Assembly: GCA_005784505.1 (NCBI GenBank)
Contig: VCAZ01000201.1
Coordinates: forward strand, 281,181-345,180
Length of the DNA: 64,000 nucleotides
Direction: 5' to 3'
From: Bagarius yarrelli
Lineage: Eukaryota; Chordata; Actinopteri; Siluriformes; Sisoridae
The stretch's first letter is position 1; each line of letters starts with the position of its first letter. The position numbers and the translations under genes are program-made. This document shows, piece by piece, positions 13,201 through 27,000 of this stretch. The notes beneath the pieces were generated by a model. That model ran no database searches. It saw only the letters and a program-made list of their open reading frames with translations, and was not told where the DNA came from.

Positions 13201-16093
13201 AGAGATTCAGACTCAAGCCGATGTTCACTCTCAGGAAAAGCTGGAACAACCACTACAGAAGCTTCCATTGCAGAGGTTGTCTCTACAGTCCAGGTGTGGA
13301 GATCCTGCAATAGGGATGATGGGATTATAAATGGGACTGAGGTTTCTGTTTTGTAAAACGTGTCAGGTTGAGAATATGATTCTCGAGATTTCTTTTTTGA
13401 GGTTTTTTTCGGACGGGCTGGAACAGGAATGCAGTTCTGGAGGAGGTACTCTTCAAGTGAAACGACCCAGGAACAGGAGTCCCTCTCCTTCACTGCTTCC
13501 TGTGGTACATAGCTGGTGGTCCTGTCTGACCTATCCAAGTCATCCACAGGCAGCAAAGTAATGCTCTGATCTTCTTCGACTGTGGTCATCTGGGTGGGCT
13601 TTGGGACTGAAATTGTTGCAGTCTCTGAGAGGGAGGGTAGAGGATCTGTCGGACCCACATCTTTACCTTTGGTCACTGGGGAGGTCTCTGTAATCCTGTC
13701 CAATTCATGCTGGTCTGTTTCCGACTGTTTCATCCTAAAAGTTATCCGAGATGGAAAATAAAAAATAAGTTTGTGCAAAACAAGTCAAAACATCAAACGA
13801 AACTGAGGAAAATTAGACATCTTTCATTTCTATTGTTTTAGTCTATTTGCTCTGGGTATTCATTTATTTACTCGTTTACCTTCTATACCCTCTTCTTCCC
13901 TAATTCGGGGTCACATGGATCTGCTGGAGTCTATCCCAGCCGTTTGAATGGGTAAAAGACAGGCAGGTTATATCCTAGTCATGTCACCAGTCCATCACAG
14001 GGACACATTCACACTCACTCTTATGGGCAATTTGGAATCACCAATCAATGTTTTTGGACTGTGGGAGGAAACCGGAGAACCCAGAGTAAACCCACGCAAG
14101 CATGGGGAGAACATGCAAACTCCACACAGAAAGACCTCTGCTCTATTGGCTATGAAACTGGTTATTTTTGTTTAGTTCTTACTGGTAGCTAGAATCGTCT
14201 GTGAATCAAGTACTTACTTAGTCTGTGATGAGGTTGGAGAGATTGTCGTACTGAGAGTTTCTGATGTCTCAGTCAAATTTAAATGCATGGATGAATGATT
14301 GCCTGTTGAACAGAACGGAGAAATTTACTAATATGAATCACTGATTGTTTTTCAATTTGTTTGTTCACAGTAATGTGCTGGTGTGAAAGTGCTAGAGCCG
14401 CATTATGATTACACTCGTTTAATGGACCAAGAACAAACGGGTACTGCACATAATCAGGTCTTAGACCATTAAGTATATCACATCCATCTGTGGTATTCCA
14501 GATGTTAACCCCTCCTCCTATAATAAGCTAAAATTTCACCTCTATGACTAAAAATTCATGTCCCCAGATGTTGGACTGTTAACTGGAAGATTGTAAGTTT
14601 GATTCCCGGCACCACCAGGTTATCACTGCTGGGTGCTGAGCAAGGGCCTTAACCCGATATTGCTTAGTTAGTATATGAATAAGCTCAATGTAAGTCGTTC
14701 TGGATAAAGACATCAATGTAAATTATGAACACAAAGCCCCACAGTCACATGACACACATTACAAAAGTATTAGTGAGATCAGACACTAATGTTGAGGTGA
14801 GGAGGTCTGGGGTTCAGTCCCAGGGTTGAGTCAGAATCAGGACTCTGTACAGGACATGACAGTTCTTCCACTCCAAAACATCCAGAAAACAGCATGTCTT
14901 CATGGAGATCAGGGGACTTTGTGCGCAGGAACATTGTCATGCTGGGACAGGGTTTGAGTCTGTGTGGTAACAGTTTGAAGAATACACTTAAGGATGTGCT
15001 GGTAAGGTGTCCGGAACCTTTTGGCCATATTGTGTATTTACACTTTGTGTCGCTAAACAAATAAAAAATGCAAACCTAAATTAATTAAATGTTATTGTAC
15101 TCCTGAATTAACATTTCAATCAACTTATAATAACAATCTGATGTCATCAGTGTGCGTCGACCAAACCCGCCTCAATCCATTTTTGAACCTTTTCCTACTT
15201 GTAAACCAAAATGTAATATTATTAATGTATTTATTAAATTAAAAAAAACATAAAATCCTTTAACAACATCTGTAAGACATTACATGCTGTACTGAACAAT
15301 TCTATACAACATGGATGTGCAGTTTAGTTAATGTGTGAACATTTTTCTCTTTGCCTTTATGACCAGAAATAGGTGTGTGTGTTCAGTAAAATGTATGTAG
15401 GTGTGTGTGCATGGAAAAAGGGAATTTATAATATATACATTTATTATAATATATAAATATTATATGGGGCAGTGGTGACTCAAATGGTTAAGGTGCTGAC
15501 TTGCTGATCTGAAGACCAGAAACACCTGGGTTCAATTCCCACCACCGGCAAGTCAACCACTGTTGGGTCCTTGAGCAAGACCTTTAACCCTTCCTGCTCC
15601 AGGGGTGCTGTATCATAGCTGACCCTGCGCTCTGACCCCCAACTTACTAAGATGGAATATGCGAAAAATGCATTTCATTGGTTCTGTACGTGTACCTTAC
15701 ACAATGACAATGAAGTTAAATTTTATTATATTATATCATTTTTTTTCTCCAAATTTATAGTTATGGAATCTGTCTTGTGATTGTTAAATGTTTAAAGTTT
15801 GTGATTTAATGAATTAATGTTAAATCCTGTTATATAGTAAGAACGTTGCTCTATTGAGGTTCTACAGGTTCACCGATTAAGAACATTTTACACTCAACTG
15901 TTCATTAGTGATTGTTTATGATTCACTGAATCAATTCATTAATGTTTATTTCAGATCATTAAAATCAAATAGTCTAAATTCACTAATGGTATTTCCTGAT
16001 TATCATCAATTATTTTAATATTGTTTATTGTCTAATTTCTTGTTGTGATTTAATGTTAATCCAGAAATCGTCAGGATCAGTAAATCGTTCCAG

Positions 16094-16132
<39 letters not shown>

Positions 16133-16386
16133 TTTCAGTCTCAGATAAATCAGATAATTTTTACTATTTACTCAATTAAAGTTTTTCAGTTTGTTTGTGG
16201 ACAAAAAACGAAAAGATTCTAAAATGGATCGAGGTGGGTTTGGTCAGCACACAATGATGACATCAGATGATTATGATTGGTCGATAGAAATGTTAATCCA
16301 GGCAAAAATCACCTCCACCTGTTCTTACATAATCATTCAGCTGGAATGAAAACCTGAACCCGCACCAGATAAAACCACACCTTTGT

Positions 16387-16441
<55 letters not shown>

Positions 16442-18339
16442 ATGGATGTAAAATTACCTCCACTCTGAGCTCCATCTTCTGGATTTCCACCCAACACATT
16501 AGCAGCAATGTTGGTCACCATGTTAAGAATAGCATCTATAAATACAAACATGAGTTCATCCTAAACATACGGTACTTCTGTGCTAAAACTGGACTATACC
16601 TGATGTCTGTTTATCTAATAACAAATTAGTTTAGACATAATGGATCCCGAACTTCAGTTAATATCTGTGTGGATCTAGAGTTCGTTCCATAGTTTTTTTC
16701 CCACCTAAAATAGGATGGTAGGTGGTTTTTCTACACTAAAATTGCCCCTAGGTGTTAACGCATACATGGTGCACTACACTTAACAGAATTATGTCCGATT
16801 CATTATGTAATCCTGCTCCCTACCCTGTGTTTACTCACCCCCTTACCCCCAGGTGTGTATTGATGATTGATAAATGATTGAAATACTCCACTGGTATTTA
16901 CCCTTGGCAGAACCAATTAGATTCTTTGAAGATTTGTCATCCGATAAAACATATCCAGGAGGATAATCTGCAGATTTCAGGAACGAATAAAGAAATTGCA
17001 ACATAGATTTTATAAACAGAAAAATAAAAGCTATAAACACTAAACATGGTAAAGTTCCTTACCATCGTCATCTTCCTGCAGGTTCTGGCTCTCGGAGGGC
17101 AAAGAATTCAGCTCATACTCCTCCATCATACTCGTGCCAAAAACCCTAAACATGCAAAGCAGCGTCAGAACCAGAGCTTCAAGCATTAAAGGGTAGGAGT
17201 TTCATCAAATTGTCAAAAGTTTGTGGCCACCTCACCGGCACACCCATGAGTGTGTTTTACCCCAAACAGTCTAAAGCACACAGTCGTCTAGAACATCTTT
17301 GTATATTGTAGATCATTGGAACTTCCCTCATTGGAACTGCGGGACTCAAACCCTGTTCCAGCATGACAATGTCAACCCCTGATCTCCATGAAGACATGCT
17401 GTGTTCTGGATGTTTTGGAGTGGAGGAACTCTCATGTCCCGATTCTGACAAAACCCCGACTAAACCTCACCTCAACATTAGTGTCTGATCTCACTCATAC
17501 TATTATAACTAAATGAACACAAATCCACACAGTCACATGACACAATCTAGTGGAAAACCTGCATGAAAGAATGAGACCAACATCTGGAGTAGGACGTTTA
17601 CAAACACATCTGGATGTAAAGATTAGTTTTCCAAATTCTGACTCAACCCCTTTAAACTGAACACCTTTGGGATGAACTGGTACCCTGACTGAACCCTAGA
17701 CCTCCTCAACCTCAACATTAGTGTCTGATCTCACTCATACTATTATAACTAAATGAACACAAATTCACACAGTCACATGACCCAGTCTGAAGGTTAAGTC
17801 TGAAGGTGATTATAGGTGAAAGAGAGAGACCAACATCTGGAAAATGGACGTTCAAAAAAATACAAATGGATGTAATGGTCAGGTGTCCTAATACTTTTGA
17901 CCAGATACGTGTGTGTGTGTTTATTTTACCTGATTAAGCTGAGAGGACAGAAGTGTTCAGACCCAAAGTGTGACAACAGCTCCACCTACAGTCATACAAA
18001 AATTGAACACAAAATAAATCTATAAGGAAAATGTTGATTTGTAGGAAGAACATTAGAATCTGATCATCTGCCCCGGATAGAGCAGTGCTTTAGAAAAATA
18101 AATAAATTTACCACTTAGTACATAGATTTAACCAGACCCCACCAGCAGGGGTGGGCAACACATTTTCCTTCAGTTGGTTTGTCCTGCTTGTTTTCAATCT
18201 CCCTCTACCCCACCCACCGCTCATTACCTGCATCAGGTGTGTTCAGTCAATCAGAATCCGGGAGATACCAATTCACTTGTTTTTTTCCAGAGATTGTTTT
18301 ACTATTAGAAGATGAGTATTAGGATCTGTATTAGAGGCT

Positions 18340-18377
<38 letters not shown>

Positions 18378-19704
18378 AATCCTGTGGAATAAAAAAAAAA
18401 ATCATGCCTAAACATGCAATTGGGACGGGATGGGATGTTCCCCTCGGTTGTGTTGTGGAATTGGGATGGGATAGGATGTTTTTTTTGTGGGAGTGAGACA
18501 GGAGAGGTTTTAAAATCCACTCCCGTCTCACCCTTTAGTCTGAATTACTTACAACCACTGGAAGCAGTATAATGGCTAACCTGGATTACCTGAGCCATCA
18601 TTATCATGAAACATTTTTCAACCAATCTGCGCAGCCAGCGTTAGCATTAGCTGTTATAATTTTTGGCTAAAGGTTGCAGGCTTTTCTTCTAGTGGCTTCT
18701 TCTAGCATCTGAGATGGTATCTTCCAGCTTCTTATTCCATGGTTCAAGTAGGTGGTTAAAAAAACAAGCAGAAGAAAGGAACTCATGGATGATAGGTTGC
18801 CCACCCTCGCACCCCAGATAGGCGAATCTGGTAACACGAAGCAAGTGAGATTAAGCGTTTTATTTGTATTTGTTAGTCAGTGTTAATTAAAAAGACACAC
18901 ATTTTAATCTCGGCTAGGAACTGAAGTAATTAGCTTGGTTAAGTTCAAACACGAGCTCTCCCATACGTCCACACCACACGGTTCTACTGAGATGTTTGCT
19001 TGCACACAATTGAATGTAAATTTATGTAGATCTTCACAGAACGCTTTGCTGTCTAAAATTACTCATACCACTGAGCTGCACATCTGGAAGAGAAAATTCT
19101 ACACACAATCCCTCACTGTCCTGAGAAACTGTCCTGCTGTCAGTAATGAGCTGAGGTTCCACTGCGAGTGACAGAGCGGTAGCACCGAGTACCATTCATT
19201 TCCTCAACCAGTCATTCAAACACAGCTGAGAAGGAGAGGAGCTAACCTTAATGTACTTGGTGAACATCTGATGCAGAAGAGGAAACAACGACGAAGAGCA
19301 AAAAGACAGGAAATTTATAAATCAGATTATGAATGATAAAAGTCCGAGATCAAGACAAGAAAAACTCCACATCAATTACAAAAGGAGGCAGATGGAAAAA
19401 AAAGAAAGAGAGAGAGAGAGAGAGAATAAAAAAGTAATAGAAAAATAAAAGGAATGAAAGAAAGAAAGAAAAAAAGAAAGAGAAAGAAAGAAAGAAAGAA
19501 AGAGAGAAAAAGAAGAAAAAAAAGAGAGGGGAAAAAATAGAGAGAAAGAAAAAGCAAGCAAGAAAGAAAGAGAAAGAGAAGGAGAAGGAGAAGGAGAGAA
19601 AAAGACAGGACATTTATAATCAGATTAGGAATGATAAAAGTCCGAGATCAAGACAAGAAAAACTCCAACAATTACAAAAGGAGGCACGGAAAAACAGATG
19701 GAAA

Positions 19705-19737
<33 letters not shown>

Positions 19738-20301
19738 GAATAAAAAAGAAGAGATAAAAAAGTAAAGAAATAAAAGGAATAAAGAAAAAAATAAATGAAT
19801 AAATAAATAAAGAAAGAAAGAAAGAAAGAAAAGACAAAGAGAGAAAAGAGAAAAAAGAAAAAAAAAAAAACAGAAAAAGAAAAGAGGAAAAAAAAAAAAA
19901 AAAAAAAAATAGAAAGAAATAGAAAGAAAATAAAGAAAAAGCAAGCAAGCAGGAAAGAAAGAGAAAGAGAAGGAGAAGGAGAAAAAAAGAGCGAGAGAAA
20001 AAAGTAATAGAGAGAGAAAAGAAAATAGAGAGAGAGAAGGAGAGAAAGAATGAAAATAAATGAATGAAAGAAAATAAATAAATGAAAGAAAGAGAGAAAA
20101 TGAAAGAGAGAGAAAAAGATAGAGAGAAAGGGGAGAGAAAAAAAGAAAGTTGCAAGTAGTAATTAAAAAAAATAAGAAAAGAGAAAAAAAAGAAAGAAAG
20201 AAAAAGAAAAGGAGAGAAAAAAGAAAGAAAAAAGAGAAAAAAAAGAGAGAAAAGAAAAAGAAAGAAAAAAAAAAGAGAAGAAAAAAAAAAGAAAGAGAAA
20301 G

Positions 20302-20343
<42 letters not shown>

Positions 20344-21031
20344 ACCGAAAGATAAGAGAAAAAAGAAGAAAAAAAAAGAGAGAGAAAAAAGAAAGAAGAA
20401 AAAAGAAGGATGTGTCTCTCATTATATACATATATCTCTGTTGTTGTTTAATGTTTTTCTCTGCAGACTGACGGGAATAAAACCCAGTCCAGATGAAGTT
20501 CAGGGTTGCAGGTTGGACCGCGTCACATACCTTCACATATTTAGCGTATAGATGCTCGTCTAGCGGGAAACTCTGAACCGTGCGCTCATCTCGCGCATGA
20601 AACGTCCCGAGTTTGGCCCATTTATTCGTTGGATATCTGTGAAAAAAAACCCCAGAATGTTTATTTACAGATAATTTCCACAAACCCATCAATTAAACAC
20701 CACCTCAAGAACTGAAGATCTCAAAGAAAGACTAGACAAACAGACTAGATTAGTAAACATGCCCCCCCCCACACACACATTAAAACTCTTACTTCAAAGA
20801 GAGAGAAAAAGAAAGGGAGGGAGGGCAAGAGAGAGAGAGAGAGAGTGAAATAAAAAAGAAATAAAGAAATAAAAAAAAAATAGAAAAAGAAAGAGAAAGA
20901 AAAAGAAATAGAAAAAAGAGAAAAATAAATAGAAAAAGAAAGAGAGAAAAAAGAAACAGAAAAAGAAAGAGAGAGAAAAAGACGGAAAGAAAAAGAAAGA
21001 AAGAGAAAAAGAAATAGAAAAAGAAAGACAG

Positions 21032-21072
<41 letters not shown>

Positions 21073-24000
21073 GAAAAAAAAAAGGTAGGAAGGAAACGAG
21101 AGAGAAAGAACAGAAGAAAAAGAAAGAAGAAAAGAAAGAAAGAGGGAGTACGTTAAAGTAGATTTGCTGGTAAAATCTATCAATCAATCAATCAGTCAAC
21201 TAATCAATCAATTAGTCTGATTTATCCGAGATTCCTTCGCTCTCAGAGTGCAGTTGACTGCAGCCGGTGTTGCCAGGTTGTGACACGGTTGGACAGGATT
21301 AGAAAAGAACACCTCAGAGGTACAGCTCATGTTGGACATTTTGGGGTCAAATTCAGAGATGACAGATTGAGATGGTTTGGACATGTGCAGAGGCGGGATG
21401 GTGGAACTATCAGTAGGAGGATGTTGGACATAGAGTTGCAGGCAAAAGAGGAGGAACAAGAATGTAATAAACGAGGACATGAAGTTAGTAATGTGCGTGA
21501 GAGAGGAATGTAGAAGATGGATGGGCTGGGTGGATGGGCTGGGTGGATGGGCTGGGTGGAGGTGACCTCTAAAAGGAACAGCCAGAAGGATGAGAAGAAG
21601 AAAAAGATTTAGATTTCCTGTAATGTATGTAGACCAGAATTCTTCCATACAAAACCGGTTCATCCTAACGAATACAAGTGACGGTATTATTGATAAATCC
21701 ACAGCAGGTCACACACCTTTAACAAACCAAATGTTCTGACCTGTCACTGATCGAGACTAGAAAGTCTTTGGGGGTCGAGGAGAAGAGCTCAAAATTGGCA
21801 ATGTCCAGCTGCTTCACCTGAATGGGCTGACACAACTCAATGACAAACCTGGAGGTGCACACAGAGGAACACAATGGGTGAACCTGAAGTAAAGGTGGAT
21901 GTGATTGAGAAGTGAGGAACAGGTGTGATGGAGAAGTGGAGGAGAAGGAAGAGGTGTGAGGAATATGTTAAAGTGTTGGTCTTTTGCTGCTCCTAATAAG
22001 CAGCACATACAGTCAATCTTGGACTTGGCTTACCAGATCTTATTGCTGCAGGGGTTCAGCATGTAAACATCAACATTCTCCATCAGGATGGCTGAAGTGC
22101 TCTAGAAAAATATGAAGATAGTGATAAGCATCATTCAGAAATCTACAGAAGGTCCAGAATGCATTAGTGGAACAAGAGGGTTCCAGAAATATTGTTGAAC
22201 TTTAACAGCTGAACTGGTGTAGGAAACTTGTAGACGTATTGCAAGGCACATTCTGTCTGTCTTCGAATTCTGCTTTAAAAGTACATTAACAATAAGCTAA
22301 TTTTATTCGCATACCAATGTGTTGCCCGAATAATAGACTCTGATTGGTCAGAAAGTGTAAACTTAATCTGATTGATCAGCTGAGGGCCTTGCTCAGGGGC
22401 CCAGCATTCACAGCTTTTAGAGATACTAAGAAATGTTCCTGGGTAGTGAACCTATGATCTTCTGTTCAGCGGTCCAACACCTTAAAACCCTAAGCTCCCG
22501 CTTCCTAAAATAGGATGTTGGAAGAAATAATTTTTTTTTTTTACATCCATCATTAACATTGCCCAGTCATAAGGACCTCCAGGTTATATTTAGGTTATAA
22601 CTGGTTGGAGTACCTTAGCCTCAGGATTGGAAGCCAGGATCTTAGCACCACATTCCACGGAGGCATAGTTTGTTGTTTTCTGCACTTTCTTAACAGCACT
22701 AGAGCCTCCGTTAGAGGACGTGTGTGTGGTATGACCTGTTGAAGGGATGAGATCAGCATCACTTACACCATTATTGACACAATGAGGTTTCTAGGAAATT
22801 GTTTGGATAATCTTATCGGAGCAAATCCACAAATAACTCTCACTTTTTTCATTCTCCACCTCCATCATTATTTTCTTCCACTCGTCGAAAGTGGGAATGT
22901 CTTCGCCGTCTTTGTTAGGAAGAGCTGGATCGGTTTCTGTGGATGCTGGAACGTTCTGATGAAATCAGCAATAAAGACATTGGGTTAATCGAGGAAAACG
23001 ACTGGAGTGACATTATTAATTAATGTTGTGTTTGTAATGATGCCTTCATGTAGTAAAGGTGATTCAATGTAAGCATTTAGATTTACTTGTAACGAGACAA
23101 GTTACTTGTAACACTGACCTGTTCTTTCAGCATGCTGGAGGCATTGGTTCCCTGACCAGCACGTCCCAAACCCGCCTTCGTGCTCTTTCCTGTTCCAGGA
23201 GTGCTGCCGTTCTCCAAAACCAGAGGAAGACTATATAGATGATAAGATTAAAAAAAAGAAGGACCTGCTTATATACACATTTTAATAATAAATCAATTAA
23301 ATTTATGGGGCAGTGGTGGCTCAAAGGGTTAAGGCGCCGAGGTGTTGATCTAAAAACCAGGAAGACCTGGGTTCAAGCTCCACCACCGCCAGCCTAAGTT
23401 GTTGATCTGAAGACCCAGAAGCCGCAAGTTCAAACCCCACCACCGCCAGCCAGCCACTGTTAGACCCGTAACCCTTCCTGCTCCAGGGGTTCGGCACCAT
23501 AGCTGATCCTGCCCTTTGACCCCAACTTACCAAGACAGGATATGCGAAGAAACTAATTTCACTCTGCTGTAACACAATGCTTAACAATTAGCCTGGCCTT
23601 TTACACTCTGTTTGAGCTGCTTATTTAAAATATTTTTACGACGTTAGGTCATCATTTCTTGAAGAATTTATTAGTAAATTACTAGGGATGCACGGTAACC
23701 GTCACAGACAAGCTGTAACGTTAGCATTCAGCACCAGACCCTGCAGCAAAACCCTGCAAGAAGAGGAGAATGCCGAGAGATAACCTGAGAGAATGAATCC
23801 CCAAAAAGTACCGGTATCGGCATCAGCATCGGCATCGGCATCAGCATCAGCATCGGCATCGGCATCGGCATGTACCAGGAAAAAAAAAAAATACAGGTAC
23901 TTGTCTTTAAAAAAAAATAGCATCGGTGCATCCCTAAAAATTGTGTATTTCTTTAATTTCTTCCATTATACAGCAACTGGCATGGTATACAGGTATCAGG

Positions 24001-27000
24001 CCCAAGGGCCCATACTAAGCTTATTCAATCACTTTCTGATTTTGTACATTTGTTTGCTCACAATGACAAAGAAATGTATTTTAATTTTAATGGTGGGCTT
24101 ATTCTAGCAGTGACAGACAGAATTACAGCAAAAACATCCAGAAAAAACACATTTCAAAAATGTTATAAATTGATTTGCATTTTAATGAGTGAAATATTTG
24201 ATCCCATATCATTCAGCAACATTTCTGGCGCCCCAGGTGTCTTTTATACTGAAATTAGGAGCACTTTCTTAAAGGGGACTCTCTTAAGAGGGAATCCCTT
24301 AAAGACGACTCTCTTAAAGGGGACTCCCTCAAAGGGGACTCCCTCAAAGGGACTCCCTTAAAAGAAGTGCTCCTAATCTCAGCTGGTTACCTGTATTATA
24401 GACACCTGTTAACAGAAGCAATCAATCGGATTCCAAACTCTCCACCATGGCAAAGACCAAAGAGCTGTCTAAGAATGTCAGGGAGAAGATTGTAGACCCA
24501 CACAAGGCTGAAATGCGCTACAAGAACATTTGGTGAGAAGGTAACAACATTTGATGAGATGACATTTGATGAATGAAAGAACAAAATTATGCTTATGCGA
24601 AAAAAACACCCACCTGAAAGAAACAAAATCTATGCTCTATGCAAAAAACCCCAGACACCACACGGCCATGTGGCATAGGGAACTACCCCAGAACTACACG
24701 GCCAATGATCTCAAGAACATGCACCTTTTCTCAGCCAAGAAAAACTAAAAGTGGGTCAGGGATGGGTAATCCAATTCCATTTGGGTCAATGAACCAATTC
24801 CACATTGGGCAATGACCCAAAACACCAAGGAGACAAGAAAGGAGTGATTTAGGAAGAAAGATTAAGGTCAGACTAGCCCCCCGACCTTAAATCTGTGCCT
24901 GGAAGGTTTGGACTAGCCAGTGCCCCGACCTTAAATCTGTGCAGGAAGCTGAAGGTTTGAGTTACCAAACTTCAGCCTCAAAACTATATAATGACTTGGA
25001 GAGCATCTGCAAATCCAAATCCCCCCTGAGATGTCTACAAACCTGGTGGCAAACCTCTCTGATTACCAACAAGGCTTTTGCCATTACCAACAAGGCTTTT
25101 GCCACCAATTAGTACTTAGTCTTGTTTTGCAAAGGGGTCAAATACTTATTTCACTCATTAAAAATGCAGATCAATTTCTAACTTTTTTGAAATGTGTTTT
25201 TCTGGATGTTTTTGTTGTTATTGGGTTTCTCACTGTTAGAATAAACCAACATTACAATTACACACCGATCATTTCCAATCAGTTGAATCGCAATGGGGGC
25301 GGTGGACAAAAGGACAAAATCAGCAGGGGATCAACACACAGTTGAATTAATGGGGTCCATTATGAGGACTAAATGGTGAGGTATACAGGTATTATAAACC
25401 CAAGGATGATATCATTAGACCCCAAGGATGATAATCACAGTTACAACACAGTTACATGTGCAACATTCAGCTCTTTTACACGACCTGCAGAAACCTGCAT
25501 AACCTCAAAGCCTTATTTGTTATGACCCAAACTGAGCGATTTGACTCTCGGAGAACTCCGTAACTATGTAATGAGATGTGCTTGATGTGTCGCGCCACAC
25601 CTGTTGAGTTCTGCATCATAAGACGGGTTTTCTCCTGCATCACAGGCAGCGGTGGGGGAGACCGGACTCACGGGGGAGGAAGAGCAGGAATCATCATTAT
25701 CACTGAAAAAGACAACACCAGCGGACATGAGACAATACTGCGAAATTAAATGTCTTCTTTTTCTTCTAAACAAAAAAAAAAAGGTGAAAAACTAGATGGA
25801 CATCAGAATGTGTTTTGGGCTAAAGTCACATTTACTCAAATTTTAAGCAAATTCAGCCTTTCCCTTCAGTGTTCCATCCATGGACACGCCTCAAAAAACA
25901 AATGATTCTTAGAGTAAATCACCTAAAATGTACTGAGAACTACCCTCAACCTAGCGTACCATGAGGACTACAACATTTTGTCCTCTTAGCAGATATTTGT
26001 ATGAATCTGATGAAATATTAGAGGAAACTTTACCAAACACACCTCACAGCTCCACGATGCCTGGATGCCTGGTGTAAACCTGTAACAGCTTGGGTTGCTG
26101 TCTACAGTAGATGTGGAGGATCTGCATGTTCTATCTGATTTCACATCTAAAACACTGTTTAATGAACTATTTATTACTTTTACAGCATTTGGCAGACACC
26201 TTTATTCATTGAGCTCATCAGATCTTAAAAGGTTAAGGGCCATGCTCAGGGCCCGGCAGTGGCATCTTAGTGGTCCTTGGAATTGACCTAATAACCTTCT
26301 GAGTAGCAGTCTGACAGCTGAACCACTGAGCTACTACTTGGCTTTATTATTAAACTGCCTGTAGGTGTTTATATTAGTTATGCACGATGTAAAAGATTTT
26401 AACCGATAACAAATAATTAAGTTCTTCTCATGGCTGATTCCGATACTGATAAAAAAATGAGTTGATATTGTTATATTATAGTTTTTATATAATCTGCACT
26501 TTGTGCACCAGGAAAATAGAAATTCCAAAATACACTGATGACACTGATATTTTAGTAGTTCTGTAATCGCAGACATCAGTCCTGACACTGCAAACACCAG
26601 TTTATTGTAAACTTTAATTACATTTATAAAGTCATGTTTGTAGTCGAAACTAAACACCCGTCAGTTTATTAAAAAATAGCTCGAATATTATTAACAAGCA
26701 CAATGCATTTATTTCCCGTCTCAATTGATCAAAAGAAGCCCAATTAAGTGGAAACCTGCTCAATCTGGCAACATGGATGGAACCCACTCAACCAGGCAAC
26801 AATGGACAAAAACCCACCACTCAACCTGGCAACACCGGGCAGGAACCCACCACCTGATCCAGCAACACTGGTCAGGAACCCACCACCTGATCCAGCAACC
26901 AAGGGCAGGACCACCAACAATGGACGAGAACCCACCCTATCCAACACTGGGGGGAACTGCCCAATCTCGCAACACTGGGGCAATGGAACTCACCACCCAA

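Noticed and set aside
12997..13561. Plus-strand frames opposite suco exon 18
   Set aside because: Shadows of the real minus-strand coding exon.
19350..21187. Long open frames (up to 355 codons) rich in Phe, Leu and Ser, or in Lys and Arg
   Set aside because: They are translations of purine/pyrimidine microsatellite; only the exon 11 part (20531-20636) is real coding sequence.
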